A stretch of 64,000 nucleotides of DNA from Siphonodentalium dalli (taxonomy: Eukaryota; Mollusca; Scaphopoda; Gadilida; Siphonodentaliidae), in contig CP136061.1 of assembly GCA_032622095.1 (NCBI GenBank), positions 126,430,754-126,494,753 on the forward strand, written 5' to 3'. Below are positions 45,501-57,894 of the stretch, piece after piece (the first letter of the stretch is position 1; every line of letters begins with the position of its first letter). The notes beneath the pieces are model-generated. The model had not been told where the DNA came from. It did not search any database and was given only the letters and a program-made list of their open reading frames with translations. Position numbers and translations under genes: made by a program.

Positions 45501-46117
45501 AGCTAAATATAAAGAGTGTCTCTTGTCACTTGGTGAATCAACACACTTCATGGAAACTTTGCTGAGAAAATCAACAATTACCTAAATATAACATACAGTT
45601 TTTAACTCCCAGAATGGGGAATTTAACTTGCCAACAAATGAAGTTATTTTAGAATAATAAAATATAATGACAGAAGAATAGTATTCATGGAATAATGCCC
45701 TTCATTTTGATACATGGGTCAACCTTATACAGTGCAAATACCTTCCCTGTTACCATAAGAGACCACGAAAAAATTAATTGAACATGACTGTCCAGTCACA
45801 GACAAGAAAGGGGAAATATCAGAAAAATAGAATACATAAATAGAACAATCATTTTGCTGCAATATTGTACCCTATAAGGTATATAGTGTAGGTAGTTAGC
45901 GTTTTGATCAATACAAGTCGGATAAAAGCGCCATTTTTTAATATCTTGTTGGACAGCATTTCTAGTCTAGGAATTTTCTCAAGAACCAACTTTTTGACCG
46001 ACGTAGAGCCGGAAATTCAAGATGGCGTCCAAGATGGCCACCGGTTTGACGGTGGTACACCTAATAGCTTTGCTTCTCAATTTTATATATTAAACATAAC
46101 GAATTCCACCCTATTAT

Positions 46118-49081
46118 TAGCTCAACTTTACTTTGTAAAGTTTGAGCTATTGCCATGGCTTTGTCGTCCGTCGTCCGTGTGTACGTGTGCGCGTGTGTAC
46201 GTGTGTACGTAAGGCGTCAACAATGCAGGCTACAGGTCGTACCTTTGGTCGGATCATTATGAAATTTGTCATAGCTGTTGACATCAACATTTAGACCAGA
46301 ATGATTAATTTTGGGGTCATACGGAAAAAAAACATGGCCGCCAGCAGCCATCTTTGATTTCAAAATTCAATCCATTAGCACGGGCTACAGGCCGTACTGT
46401 TTGTCTGATCATCATGAAATTTGTCATGGATGTTAATATTGACATGTAGATGGGAACGAGTAATTTTGGGGTCATTCGGTCCAAAAACATGGCCGCCAGC
46501 AGCCATCTTGGATTTTACTCTTTGTATGACTAAATTCTTTAGCACGGGCTACAGGTCGTATTTTTATTCTGATCATCATAAAATTTGTCAAGAATGTTAA
46601 TAATGACATGTAGATGGGAACGAGTCATTTTGGGGTTATTCGGCCAAAAAACATGGCCGCCAGCAGCCATCTTGAATTTTACTCTTTGTATGACTAAATC
46701 CTTTAGCACGGGCTACAGGTCGTACCTTTAGTCTGATCATCATAAAATTTGTCATGGCTGTTGAAATTGGAATGTAGATGGGAACGAGTCATTTTGGGGG
46801 CACTCGGACAAAAAACATGGCCGCCAGCGGCCATCTTGGATTTCAAAATTTAATCCATTAGCACGGGCCACAGGTCGTACTATTCGTCTGATCATCACGA
46901 AATTTGTCATGGATGATAATATTGACATGTAGATGGGAACGAGTAATTTTGGGGTTATTCGGCCAAAAATCATGGCCGCCAGCAGCCATCTTGGATTTTA
47001 CTCTTTGTATGACTAAATTCTTTAGCACGGGCTGCAGGTCGTACCTTTAGTCTGATCATCACAAAATTTGTCATGGATATTAACAATGACATGCAGATCG
47101 GAACGAGTAATTTTGGGGTCATTGGGGTCATTCGGCCAAAAAACATGGCCGCCAGCAGCCATCTTGAATTTTACTCTTTGTATGACTAAATCCTTTAGCA
47201 CGGGCTACAGGTCGTACCTTTAGTCTGATCATCATAAAATTTGTCATGGCTGTTGAAATTGGAATGTAGATGGGAACGAGTCATTTTGGGGGCACTCGGA
47301 CAAAAAACATGGCCGCCAGCGGCCATCTTGGATTTCAAAATTTAATCCATTAGCACGGGCCACAGGTCGTACTATTCGTCTGATCATCATGAAATTTGTC
47401 ATGGATGATAATATTGACATGTAGATGGGAACGAGTAATTTTGGGGTCATTCGGCCAAAAATCATGGCCGCCAGCAGCCATCTTGGATTTTACTCTTTGT
47501 ATGACTAAATTCTTTAGCACGGGCTGCAGGTCGTACCTTTAGTCTGATCATCACAAAATTTGTCATGGATATTAACAATGACATGCAGATTGGAACGAGT
47601 AATTTTGGGGTCATTCGGTCCAAAAACATGGCCGCCAGCAGCCATCTTGGATTTTACTCTTTGTATGACTAAATTCTTTAGCACGGGCTACAGGTCGTAT
47701 TTTTATTCTGATCATCATAAAATTTGTCAAGAATGTTAATAATGACATGTAGATGGGAACGAGTCATTTTGGGGGTCATTCGGCCAAAAAACATGGCCGC
47801 CAGCAGCCATCTTGAATTTTACTCTTTGTATGACTAAATCCTTTAGCACGGGCTACAGGTCGTACCTTTAGTCTGATCATCATAAAATTTGTCATGGCTG
47901 TTGAAATTGGAATGTAGATGGGAACGAGTCATTTTGGGGTCACTCGGACAAAAAACATGGCCGCCAGTGGCCATCTTGGATTTCAAAATTTAATCCATTA
48001 GCACGGGCCACAGGTCGTACTGTTCGTCTGATCATCATGAAATTTGTCATGGATGATAATATTGAAATGTAGATGGGAACGAGTAATTATGGGGTTATTC
48101 GGCCAAAAAACATGGCCTCCAGCAGCCATCTTGGATTTTACTCTTTGTATGACTAAATCCTTTAGCACGGGCTACAGGTTGTACCTTTAGTCTGATCATC
48201 ATAAAATTTGTCATGAATGTTAATAATGACATTTAGATCGGAACGAGTCGTTTTGGGGTCATTCGGCCAAAAAATATGGCCGCCAGCAGCCATCTTTGAT
48301 TTTACTCTTTGTATGACTAAATCCTTTAGCACGGGCTACATGTCGTACCTTTAGTCTGATCATCATAAAATTTGTCATGGCTGTTGAAATTGGAATATAG
48401 ATGGGAACGAGTCATTTTGGGGTCATTTGAATAAAAAACATGGCCGCCAGCGGCCATCTTGGATTTCAAAATTTAATCCATTATCACAGGCCACATGTCG
48501 TACTGTTCGTCTGATCATCATGAAATTTGTCATGGATATTAATATTGACATATAGATGGGAACGAGTAATTTTGGGGTCATTCGGCCAAAAAACATGGCC
48601 GCCAGCAGCCATCTTGGATTTTACTCTTTGTATGACTAAATTCTTTAGCACGGGCTACAGCTCGTACCTTTACTCTGATCATCATAAAATTTGGCATGAA
48701 TGTTAATATTGACATGTATACGATGGGAACTAGTCATTTTGGGGTCATTCGGTCAAAAAACATGGCCGCCAGCAGCCATCTTGGATTTTACTCTTTGTAT
48801 GACTAAATTCTTTAGCACGGGCTGCAGGTCGTACCTTTAGTCTGATCATCACAAAATTTGTCATGGATATTAACGATGACATGTAGATGGGAACGACTCA
48901 ATTTGGGGTCATTCGGCCTAAAACATGGCCGCCAGCAGCCATCTTGGATTTTACTTTTCTCTTCATGTCTATAAACTAGTATTAGACATTCAACTTTCCA
49001 CATTCCTAATCGCTCCATTGACTGTAATACATTAAATTATTCCCTTTCCAAGTTGAGCTACAGTGTCATTGACACTTTCAT
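46118..49081 (+). repeat. Tandem array with GCCATCTTGG core, inside FB2
   Basis: Starts TAGCTCAACTTTACTTTGTA with a (GT/AC)n run and ends CAAGTTGAGCTACAGTGTCA-TTGACACTTTCAT. About 17 units of about 164 bp, alternating GGATTTTACTCTTTGTATGA and GGATTTCAAAATTTAATCC types. Blocks repeat exactly at a 492-bp period: 46752-46973 and 47244-47465 are nearly identical. The opposite arm of FB2 has no array, so it is an insertion. All ORFs are unit translations. Confidence 0.9.
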
Positions 49082-51144
49082 ATAAGAATCGTGCTTATCG
49101 AATAACAGATCCCACTTTTAGTTGATAAATGGCCACAATTATTCAAGATGGATGCCAAAATGGCGGCCAAAACATGGAAATGTTTGTTTTTTTCCTTATT
49201 TTTGTTTAAATACTTTACAATTTTCGAGATAATATAAGAGAAGATATCAACAATGTGTTGATTATTCGATGGAATAACCTCTGTGGAAGAGTCATGCACA
49301 CTAAAGGCGAAGTAGTATAGTTTGTTCTTGTAGAAATGTGAGGTAGAATATGTGAGCAAAATTATTCTCAGACAGGGTTTCATTCTGTAAATGCTTAGAA
49401 ATGAACCATGAATGGCTCTGATGTCTTCATTTCTATTTGCGACACTACTATATGGTTGGATCAATTGAATAAAAATTTGAATATCGAGATCTTTACAAAT
49501 AAAATATTAATTTAGTAGAGGATTTACTACGACATTAGGAAACGCCATAATCGTCAAACTCAATTTGGTTCTCAAAACGGGAACACATGGAATGTATTCT
49601 GCAACACATCTTCATCATCCGGCCTCAAATACAAATTACAAATACTTTGAAAATTTGAAAATGCACTTTGTTTTAATAAACTGAATTGAACAATTCACTT
49701 CTCACAACCACATCTGCACAACTTCGTACATGGAAGTTTGCTTCTTGAACATTTTCACCTGGAACAAATCGATTTGCAAACACATTTAATCAACACTGTG
49801 CACTCTCTAGCTGCTTCTGTGTTGTCATTCATACAGTAACAAAAAAACAATCGATCAATTCCATCCAGAGAAGTCAGGTGCTGGAAACTTTGCATCTACT
49901 GTGGGGCGTACAGTCCAGATACCAGCCTGATATATATAGCACGATTTTCATTTGTGTACCTCGTTGGTGATAAATGTTCAAGCGCTGAACATTTCATGTC
50001 TAGCTTCATGAACTGAGGTCAGGTTCACATATTTGTAATAAACAATCACAACGAAATGCTAAATACACTCAAATAGTGGTGATGAAACATCAAGAACCAC
50101 ACACGGATTCCTCGTAATTGGCATCAAGCATTATGTGAGCTAAGCTTTCCAAGCATCCCAAAATTGCGCTTACCCTTACCAAGGAAAAAGTTGAGTCGCA
50201 TCCTGATATTGGATGGAATATTGGAAGTACAGTTGAATTTTTTTAGCCCATTGCACATATCAACTATGTTGTAGGTTACATGGTATTTAGACTTCTCGAA
50301 AGACTAACAGTTTCAAATATTTGCATTGAAGAAGCATAGCATGCAGATGTCCCAACATGATCACGATAATATATGTGTCAAAAGTGTGAACAATAATTGA
50401 TGAATTATCGGTTTGTAGCATATGATACACTTACTGACACCTGACGTCGGGCTTGCCTATTCAATGTATATCGGCACAACGTTTATTCCATATGTTATGA
50501 TGCAGCTCGCAGATTGTAGAAGAATTGACTTGGTTTTGGACAGGTAAATAGAGGGTAGTATCAAAACAGGAACATGAGAGAAACGTGGTAGCGGCATTCG
50601 ATGTAAGGTTGGGGCTTACCACAAAAGTTCCACCGAATTTGAATGAAACACCATCAACAGGCAAGAATTGTTTGCATTGGTCAATGAATGTCTTTCGGCA
50701 AGTCTAAATCCCATGTTATCCGCAACATAGTTTATATGTAGAATTCAATTGGGCTCAGAAAATTCAACTGTGCTTCCAATATTCCATCATTTCCATGCGA
50801 TATCATGATGCAACTCAACTTTTTCTTTGGTAAGGGTAAGCGCACATTTTGGGATACTTGAAAAGCTTACCCAGAGCTAACAGAATGCTTGATGTCAATT
50901 ACGAGGAATCCTTTTGTGGTACTTGATGTTCCATCACCACTATTTGAGTGTATTTAGCATTTCGTCGTGATTGTTTATGACAAATCTGCGAACCTGACCT
51001 CAGTTAATGAAGATAGACATGAAATGTTCAGCAAATGCCGCGCACATGAACAGTTACCACCAAAGAAATCGTGCTACTAGTATATATCAGGTTGGTATTT
51101 TGACTTACATAGTAAGATAGATGCAAAGTTTCCAGCATCTGACT

Positions 51145-51827
51145 CACTGGGGGAAAACTGTTTCATAAGAATCGATTCTATTGCCTTTCCGGTTCTGTCT
51201 CTATCGAACTAAGTCCCGACTCTTTCGCGATTTAAAACAAATATTTCAAAGTTTTTACCGCCATTTATACACTAAATGTCAAAACAGAACTATTTTCTAA
51301 ACACATATCCGTAGATTAGATCTTTGCTCGTGCTTATTGTTGATAATAATGCGAAATCAGCTATTTTTGTGCACACTTAGAGGCATGATGCGTTTTTGTG
51401 CATTTCCTATTTAAATTAAGCAGCAATTTGATAAGTTTATCGGTCTTGACACTTTTAGTTGGGCTGGAACATGTATCACTGTATGATCACTATAATAACC
51501 ACATTTTCGATCATAAAACCTGACAAGTTCCAGCCCAATTTAAATGTGATAAAATCTGAGCATCATACTGCTGCTTAATCTCGTGGGAAATACCCACAAA
51601 TGAACGTCTCTAAATGTGCACCACACTCAGCCGATTTTGCACACACAAAGACCTAATCTGTCGATTGTTATTGGAGAATACTTTCTGTATTGACATTCAG
51701 TGTATAAACAGCCTATCAAAACTTCGAATATTTTTAACAAATCGCGGAAGAGTCGGAACTTAATTTGATGGAGAAGGGGCCGGAAGGGTGATAGAATTGA
51801 TTCTGGTGAAACAGTTTCCCCCCAATG
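51145..51827. mobile_element. Palindromic element nested in FB2
   Basis: 683 bp, flanked by TGACT (51140-51144, 51828-51832); inverted ends CACTGGGGGAAAACTGTTTC / GAAACAGTTTCCCCCCAATG. Arms pair along almost their full length around about 51495 (GGGCTGGAAC...GTTCCAGCCC). The opposite FB2 arm continues without it near 49893. Confidence 0.82.
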
Positions 51828-52039
51828 TGACTCCTTCTGGTGGATATTTATTAACGATTCTTTTGTTCCTGTATGGATGACAACAACAGAAGTGGCTAGA
51901 GTGTGCACCGAATTGATTAAATATGTTTGCAAATTGGTTTGTTCCATGTGCAAATGTTCAAAAAGCAAACTTTCATGTACGTAGTTGTGCAGATGTGGTT
52001 GTGAGTAGTGAATTGTTCAATTCAATTTATTAAACAAAG

Positions 52040-52643
52040 TGTATTTCGTATTAACTGATCCCATCTTCACACCACATGGCCCCCTGGAATATATCCCAGC
52101 AACAATATAACATACACAATTTTACATATGCATATATATGCAATACATTGCACTAACGTATATAGTATTGATTCTGGGCTATTCGCATGATTATTTCATG
52201 TTCTGTTGCTGGAATAATTGAGGACACTATATGATACAAGGAAATAACATTTGTTCTTATTCCGAACTCAAATATACTTTCGAGTATACGGTTCAATCAT
52301 TTTGTGTATAATTGGACATAAAAACACTGAATTTAAAGTGATGTGAAACACTCCGGTTGGGTGACCACTAGAAATGGAGAATAATCTTGCTCAACGTAGT
52401 TATTGTTATGAATAACAACCTAAATATACAACACACACCATCAGTTGCGTTATTTTATCGCCGATTGTTGCGTCCCGAATCGAGATGTAAATATTTACAA
52501 TTGAGCGTAATTCAGACTCTGTTTTCTATGGAGTTGTATGTTCTTTGAGCTTTTGGGCGATGTTAGTAGAATGCGCCTGATTACTATAGTAATTAATCAG
52601 TTTCACACACACCGAACAAGTCCATAATATGTCTTTAAGTATT
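52040..52643 (-). repeat. Segment inserted in FB2, shared with PUS7 intron
   Basis: Absent from the opposite arm (which runs on near 49650). 52326-52643 matches 35935-36317 in reverse. Neither inverted ends nor a target duplication could be fixed by eye. Confidence 0.6.
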
Positions 52644-53437
52644 GGTAATTTGAATACGAGGCCTGGTGATGAAGATATGTTGCAGAATACCTTCCATATG
52701 TTCTTGTTTTTTTAGAACCAAATTGAGTTTGATGAATATGGGGTCTGTTGTTTAGCGTTTCCTATGTTCATAGTAAATCCACTACTAAATTGATTTTTTA
52801 TTTGTAAACTTCTCGACATACAAAGTTGTTTTCAATTGATCCAACAATATAGTAATGTCGCAAATAGAATTGATGACATCAGTGTCATTCGCGGCTGGTT
52901 ATTAAGCATTTACAGAATGAAACCAGTCTGAGAATAATTTCATTCATTTTATATAGCACAAATTCTACCTCACATTTCTACCAGAACTCTTCAACATAAG
53001 TTATCCTATCGAATAATGAACACATAGTTGATATCTTCTCTTATATTATCTCGAAAATTGTAAAGTATTTTTTTTTTAAATAAGGAAAAAAACAAATTTA
53101 TCATGTTTCGGCCACCATTTTGGCATCCATCTTGAATAATTGTGGCCATTTTTCAACTAAATGTCGCGGTTTTTATTCTATAAACACCAGTATTAGATAA
53201 TGTGGGGAATTCGTTATGTTTACCATGTCAAATCGAGAGGCAAATCTATTAGGTGTGCCACCGTCAAATCGGCGGCCATCTTGGACGCCATCTTGAATTT
53301 TCGGCTCTACGTTGGCCAAAAAGTTGGTTCTTGAGAAAATTCCTAGACTAGAGATGCTGTCCTACAAGATACTAAAAAATGGCGCTTTTATCCGACTTGT
53401 ATCGATCCGAGCATTTTTTGTTGCTAACTACCTACAC

Positions 53438-53774
53438 TAATAATTTTGTATGGATGTTCGCCATTATGACTGCTTTCAAATGAGAGGCAAAATGACACAT
53501 TTGCGTTTTCCATTCTAGAGTTTTCTTTTTATATAGTAATCCTTTTTTTTCCATCCACACAAATATCTCAGCGATGGTTTATCTGATCTGAATGAAATTG
53601 GGTATGGACATTTGCCACTATGATTACGTTCAAAAGAGTGAAAAATGACATTGTTTGGATTTTCTGTTCTAGACTTATCCTTCTTTGTTTATATTAAATT
53701 TGGGCTCCATCCTGCCCATGTTTCAATTTGGCACCACTGGGGTATGCCAGCATTCGAGGTGCGACCCTCTTGTT
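53438..53774. repeat. Repeat-like tail upstream of the GTCCCC element
   Basis: 53565-53774 (ATCTCAGCGATGGTTTATCT; CCCATGTTTCAATTTGGCAC; GCGACCCTCTTGTTG) resembles 63650-63728 at its end. A CCACACAAATATCTCAG motif also occurs at 40083. Class unknown. Confidence 0.45.
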
Positions 53775-54870
53775 GTCCCCCGAAAAAAAAAATTCGGGGG
53801 ACTATTAAAATAGCCGGTGTCCGTCCGTCCGTGCATCTGGAATTGGTTTCCGGATGATAACTTTAGTTTCGGTTATTAGATCAAAAGCAAATTTCATAGG
53901 TGAGTTTATCAGACCAAAATAAAGGTCAAGTTCGAATATGGGTTTGCTCCGCCCATTTTTGCGAGAGTTATGGCCCTTTTTTGACTTGGGGGGGGGGGGA
54001 AAAACCCCTGAAAGTTGGTTTCCGGATGATAACTTTAGCAGAGTTAATCGGATTCAAACCAAATTTGGTATATTACTTTCTCCCAGCAAAACACAGGTCA
54101 AGTTCGAACTTGGGTTCTGCCCGACCAGTTTTGGCAGAGTTATGCCCCTTTTTCGACATAGAAAATTCATTTTCTTCTTTTTTTTGGTTTCCGGATGATA
54201 ACTTGATTTTGGATTGTTTATATGCAAAACCCGTTTTTTTGTGGATTACTTATATCAAAATACAGCTCAAGTTCGAATTTCGGTTTAATCCGATAATTTT
54301 TGCGAGAGTTATGGCCCTTTTTTGTCCGCCGACCGGACATATAAAACCCCAAAAGTTGGTGTCCGGATGATAACTTTAGTAGAGTTAATCAGATTTAAAT
54401 CAAATATGGTATGTCTCTTTCTCCCAGCAAAACACAGGTCAAATTCAAATTCGGGTTCCGCCCGCCAATTTTCACCAGAGTTATGTCCATTTTTTACTTA
54501 GAATTTTTGCCAATTTGAGGTTTCCAGATGAAATCTTTAGTAAATGTGTACTGAATGAAATTAAATTTGGTATATGTAGGTTTACTAGCACAAAAGACAG
54601 ATCAAGTTCGACGAATTTGAGTTTGAACCGATGATTTTGCTCAGAGTTATGGGCTTTTCGACTTATGTAATTATGTAATTTTCTTCATTTTGTGCCAATT
54701 TGAGGTTATATTTTGACTTTAAGAGTTTTTTTAAGATTTGGTTATTTGTATGCATGACAGTAATGAGACAATGCACAAGTGTCTTATCCATATAGTATAC
54801 TTCTACAAAGCATCCGCTCCAAATGAAGCCACCGGTTCGGGGGACACTGTGGCCGAGCGGCCTTTTATTT
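53775..54870 (+). repeat. GTCCCC-bounded element, second copy
   Basis: Starts GTCCCCCGAAAAAAAAAATT / CGGGGGAC (itself a hairpin) and a CCGTCCGTCCG run. It then has about five diverged units with GGTTTCCGGATGATAACTTT, AGCAAAACACAGGTCAAGTT and GAGTTATGGCCC, and ends TTCGGGGGACACTGTGGCCG then GCCTTTTATTT. Same ends as 12198-13130 with unrelated interior spacing. The 156-codon ORF is a chance reading of the units. Confidence 0.78.
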
Positions 54871-56084
54871 ATATATAGATCAACCATGTATTTATTCATG
54901 ATATATGTGGTTTAAATCTCCATAATTAACGTATACAGGTCATATCCACTTTTCCTGGACTTCAAGGACCCATGCAAACCCTTAATCATAAAGTTATTTG
55001 CTATTTCAGTGTCAGGCACGACAAAAATTTTGATTAGAACATAGGTTCCACTGGTGTGAGGTCAATTTCTGAATATTTTTGCTGAGGATTAACATCTAGT
55101 TTTGATAAACAAATAAAACCAAAAACCTGTCAAATGGTATATTTTAATACCTCATCTTACCATCCCTGGCAATAAAGGAGCAGGCCGATTTGAATGTCCG
55201 AAATTAGTCTTAATTTATCACTAGAAATCTCATTATCGCTCTTTAACAAAGTTATGAGGGTATTCTAGAATTGGCCTGTCTCTTCATCCATATATGGCCA
55301 TGCATGCACTTAATTTTCTCTGCATTCTGTCCATGCATGCACTTAATTTTCTCTGCGTTGGTATTTCTTCATTATTTCTACATGCCCTTTTTTTTTAAAT
55401 GGGACATATTATGTTATTGGTCTGAACTGAATGGAATTAAATTTGGGTTTACTAGCACAAAATACAGAGATCGAAATACAAGATCAAATTTGGGTTCCGC
55501 CCGCCCATTTTCACAAGAGTTGCAGCCCTTTTTATTTGAATTTGAACTCCGTTTTCATTTGCAGGTGATAACTTTAGTAAGTCTGAACTGAATGGTATTA
55601 AATTTGGTATGTGAGTTTCAGACAAGCGAAGTTTTGAAAATTGAAATCAGAGAGATTTTTAGCTGGAGCCATGTGTCATATTAGGTTTACTTCTTTTGAG
55701 TGTATTATATGGTAATAAATATCTTTGTTTTTTTTATTTAGATCGTATTCGTAATTAGTAATAAACATGGGTCATGTTTAGTTTACTTTCAACAAAAGTG
55801 ACTGCTAGTCATATTAACAAAGTAAAGCTTACAAATTTATACATACAGTAAACCTGTCTTGAGAGACCACTATCTACAGCGACCACCTGCCATTTCTGAT
55901 TGCATTCCCTGTTACCTACTGGTTTATTATATTACCTTCAATGTGTGACCACCTGTCAAACACGTCCTCGACCACCAAATGTTGGTTCAAAACATGAATT
56001 TCAGCTGCTTTGAGAGACCACCCCCATCTATTATTGAAGAAAGAAGTAGAAATTTTGGTTAATTAAACTTTGTAGAAATGCACC
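54871..56084. repeat. Fragments of dispersed repeats, no gene
   Basis: 55275-55350 holds a short tandem CATGCATGCACTTAATTTTC-type pair. 55430-55620 is a partial GTCCCC-type unit (GTTTACTAGCACAAAATACA). 55850-56040 has ACAGTAAACCTGTCTTGAGA with two GACCACC repeats. Rest unrecognised. Confidence 0.45.
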
Positions 56085-57363
56085 AAAAAGATACAGGATA
56101 CAAGTGAATGTGCACAAAACCGAAAGTACGAATTACCAATCTTTGGGGTGACCTCTAGATGGGAGCCTCCTATTTTATTTTGACCGAAATTCGTTAAAAA
56201 AACATGGCTGCCAGCAGCCATCTTGGATTTAAAATTTGAATCCATCGACACAATCTGCAGCCATCATTTATTGGAGAATTGTTTTTGATTAAAAACGTGG
56301 CTTCTGGCAGCCATCTTGGATTTTACTCTTTGCATGACTAAATCCTTTGGCACACCCTACAGACCACATCCCTCATCTGAATGTCACCAAACTTCATATG
56401 GATCTTTTGGGTGACCTCTAGATGGGAGCCATCAAATTTATCCAAATTTTATTGAGAAAACATGGCCGCCAACAGCCATCTTTGATTTTACTTTATATAT
56501 ATATCTCTCTTCATGTTGACATTTAGTATTACTTAGACCTTTAAATTTTCCGCATTCCTAATTGCTCTATTGCTTATAACACATTAAATTATCCACCATC
56601 CAACTTGAGCTACATTGTCATTGACACTTTCATTGTTTTTTAAATGTAACAACATTGGGGGAGTTTCGGTGTTCCTGATCCAAATTTCTTAACTGTCATT
56701 TAGATGCCAGCAGCCATCTTGGATTTCAAATTTGAATCCATCGGCACACCCTGCAGCCTTCATTTATTAGAGAATTGTTTAGAAAATATACAGGCATGTT
56801 TACAATCACCTCTAGATGGGAGCTATCAAACACATCCTTCATCTGATTGTCACCAAACTTCATATTGATCTTCAAGGTGACCACTAGATGGGAGCAATCA
56901 ACTTTTTTGAATTTCATTGAAAAAACAGATGGGAGCAATCAACTTATTTGAATTTCATTGAAAAACAAGGCCGTCAGCAGCCATCTTAGATTTTACTCTC
57001 TATATATATATATATATATATGTCAGAGTTATGGAGGCACGGACTCAGTATGAGTGTTCATTGCTTCATATTTGCGTGAACAAATTCTCATTTCTTATCG
57101 AAATAGCCATGTGTCGATCGGAATGGTACATCGAGATGTTCCCCAAACCAAATCAAGCTTGAAAACCGGTCCCGATTTTCATCCATGCCGGAGTTCGAAC
57201 CCGCGCCAACCTCGTCTAGCCCAGACTGTGATGATCGTATCCACGACCTAACCACCTCGGCTACGGGGACATCCTTAAAAAGGAAGCCCTTTCACCGAGA
57301 GTTAGGAAGCGTATCAGTCTGAACATGGGTTCAAACCCACTACCTTCGAAATTCTTGATCTGC

Positions 57364-57399
<36 letters not shown>

Positions 57400-57520
57400 C
57401 TTCATGTTGAAATCTAGTATTACCTAGACATTTCAACTTTCCTAATTGTTCCATTGACTGTAAAACATGAAATTACCTCCCTCCAAGTTGAACTACAGTG
57501 TCATTGTCACTTTCATTATC
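56085..57520 (-). repeat. GCCATCTTGG-family copies split by a SINE
   Basis: Units with CATGGCTGCCAGCAGCCATC, CACACCCTACAGACCACATC and GACCTCTAGATGGGAGCC. Terminal motifs GAGCTACATTGTCATTGACA (56608) and GAACTACAGTGTCATTGTCA (57487). A (TA)n stretch in the tail (56500-56512 in one copy) is split by the SINE at 57022 in the other. Confidence 0.7.
57022..57276 (-). mobile_element. tRNA-derived SINE with intact A and B boxes
   Basis: On the - strand a head GTCCCCGTAGCCGAGGTGG contains the A box TAGCCGAGGTGG (57252-57263), followed about 60 bases on by a perfect B box GGTTCGAACTCC (57190-57201). No cloverleaf of tRNA length can be closed, so it is not a tRNA gene. It ends in (TA)n at 57002-57021. 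The upstream flank to 57368 contains another B-like motif GGGTTTGAACCC, perhaps an older insertion. (TA)n resumes at 57369-57395. Confidence 0.7.
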
Positions 57521-57894
57521 TACATGTACAGGTGGAGTAAATTTTTCAAATTTCTGTGCTGTCATGGTTAGTGAAAATGGAGATTATACCAGAATTAAAA
57601 CATAGAGTTATTGTCCCTTGACTAGTTATGGCCTGCACTGCTTGCAATGCTCCAACATAAAAACCTGTGATTTCAAAGTTCTGTTCTCCATAGATATAAT
57701 TGTTATCAACTCGTATTAAAAGTACTTGGTCCCATTTGGACAATGATGTCTCTAGTTTTGTGATTCTCTGATATCTGGTGTGTAGTTTGTCTCAGTTTTA
57801 ACTATATCAGACCATAAAATATGGGCTGTGGTTCGATTATAAGAAATGTTTTAATTTGGGATTTGTCTGGCAATTTTTGCCGATTTGTAGATAA

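Larger units (their letters stand above)
45886..53437. mobile_element. Giant foldback element FB2 with nested insertions
   Basis: 7552 bp. Ends GTGTAGGTAGTTAGC (45886-45900) and GCTAACTACCTACAC (53423-53437), each next to TA. Reverse-complement blocks in order are: 45905-46110 with 53205-53412; 49120-49490 with 52830-53160; 49490-49650 with 52650-52830; 49650-49890 with 51835-52035; 49895-50285 with 50737-51140. Centre near 50510. Breaks in pairing are an array (46118-49081), a palindrome (51145-51827) and a segment shared with PUS7 intron DNA (about 52040-52643). Without these it is about 3.3 kb. No transposase seen. Confidence 0.78.

Noticed and set aside
53900-54370. 156-codon ORF
   Set aside because: It spans units of a GTCCCC-bounded non-coding element with poly-G and poly-T runs; no domain.
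57186-57273. tRNA gene on the - strand
   Set aside because: A and B boxes are present but no acceptor or anticodon stems of tRNA spacing close.
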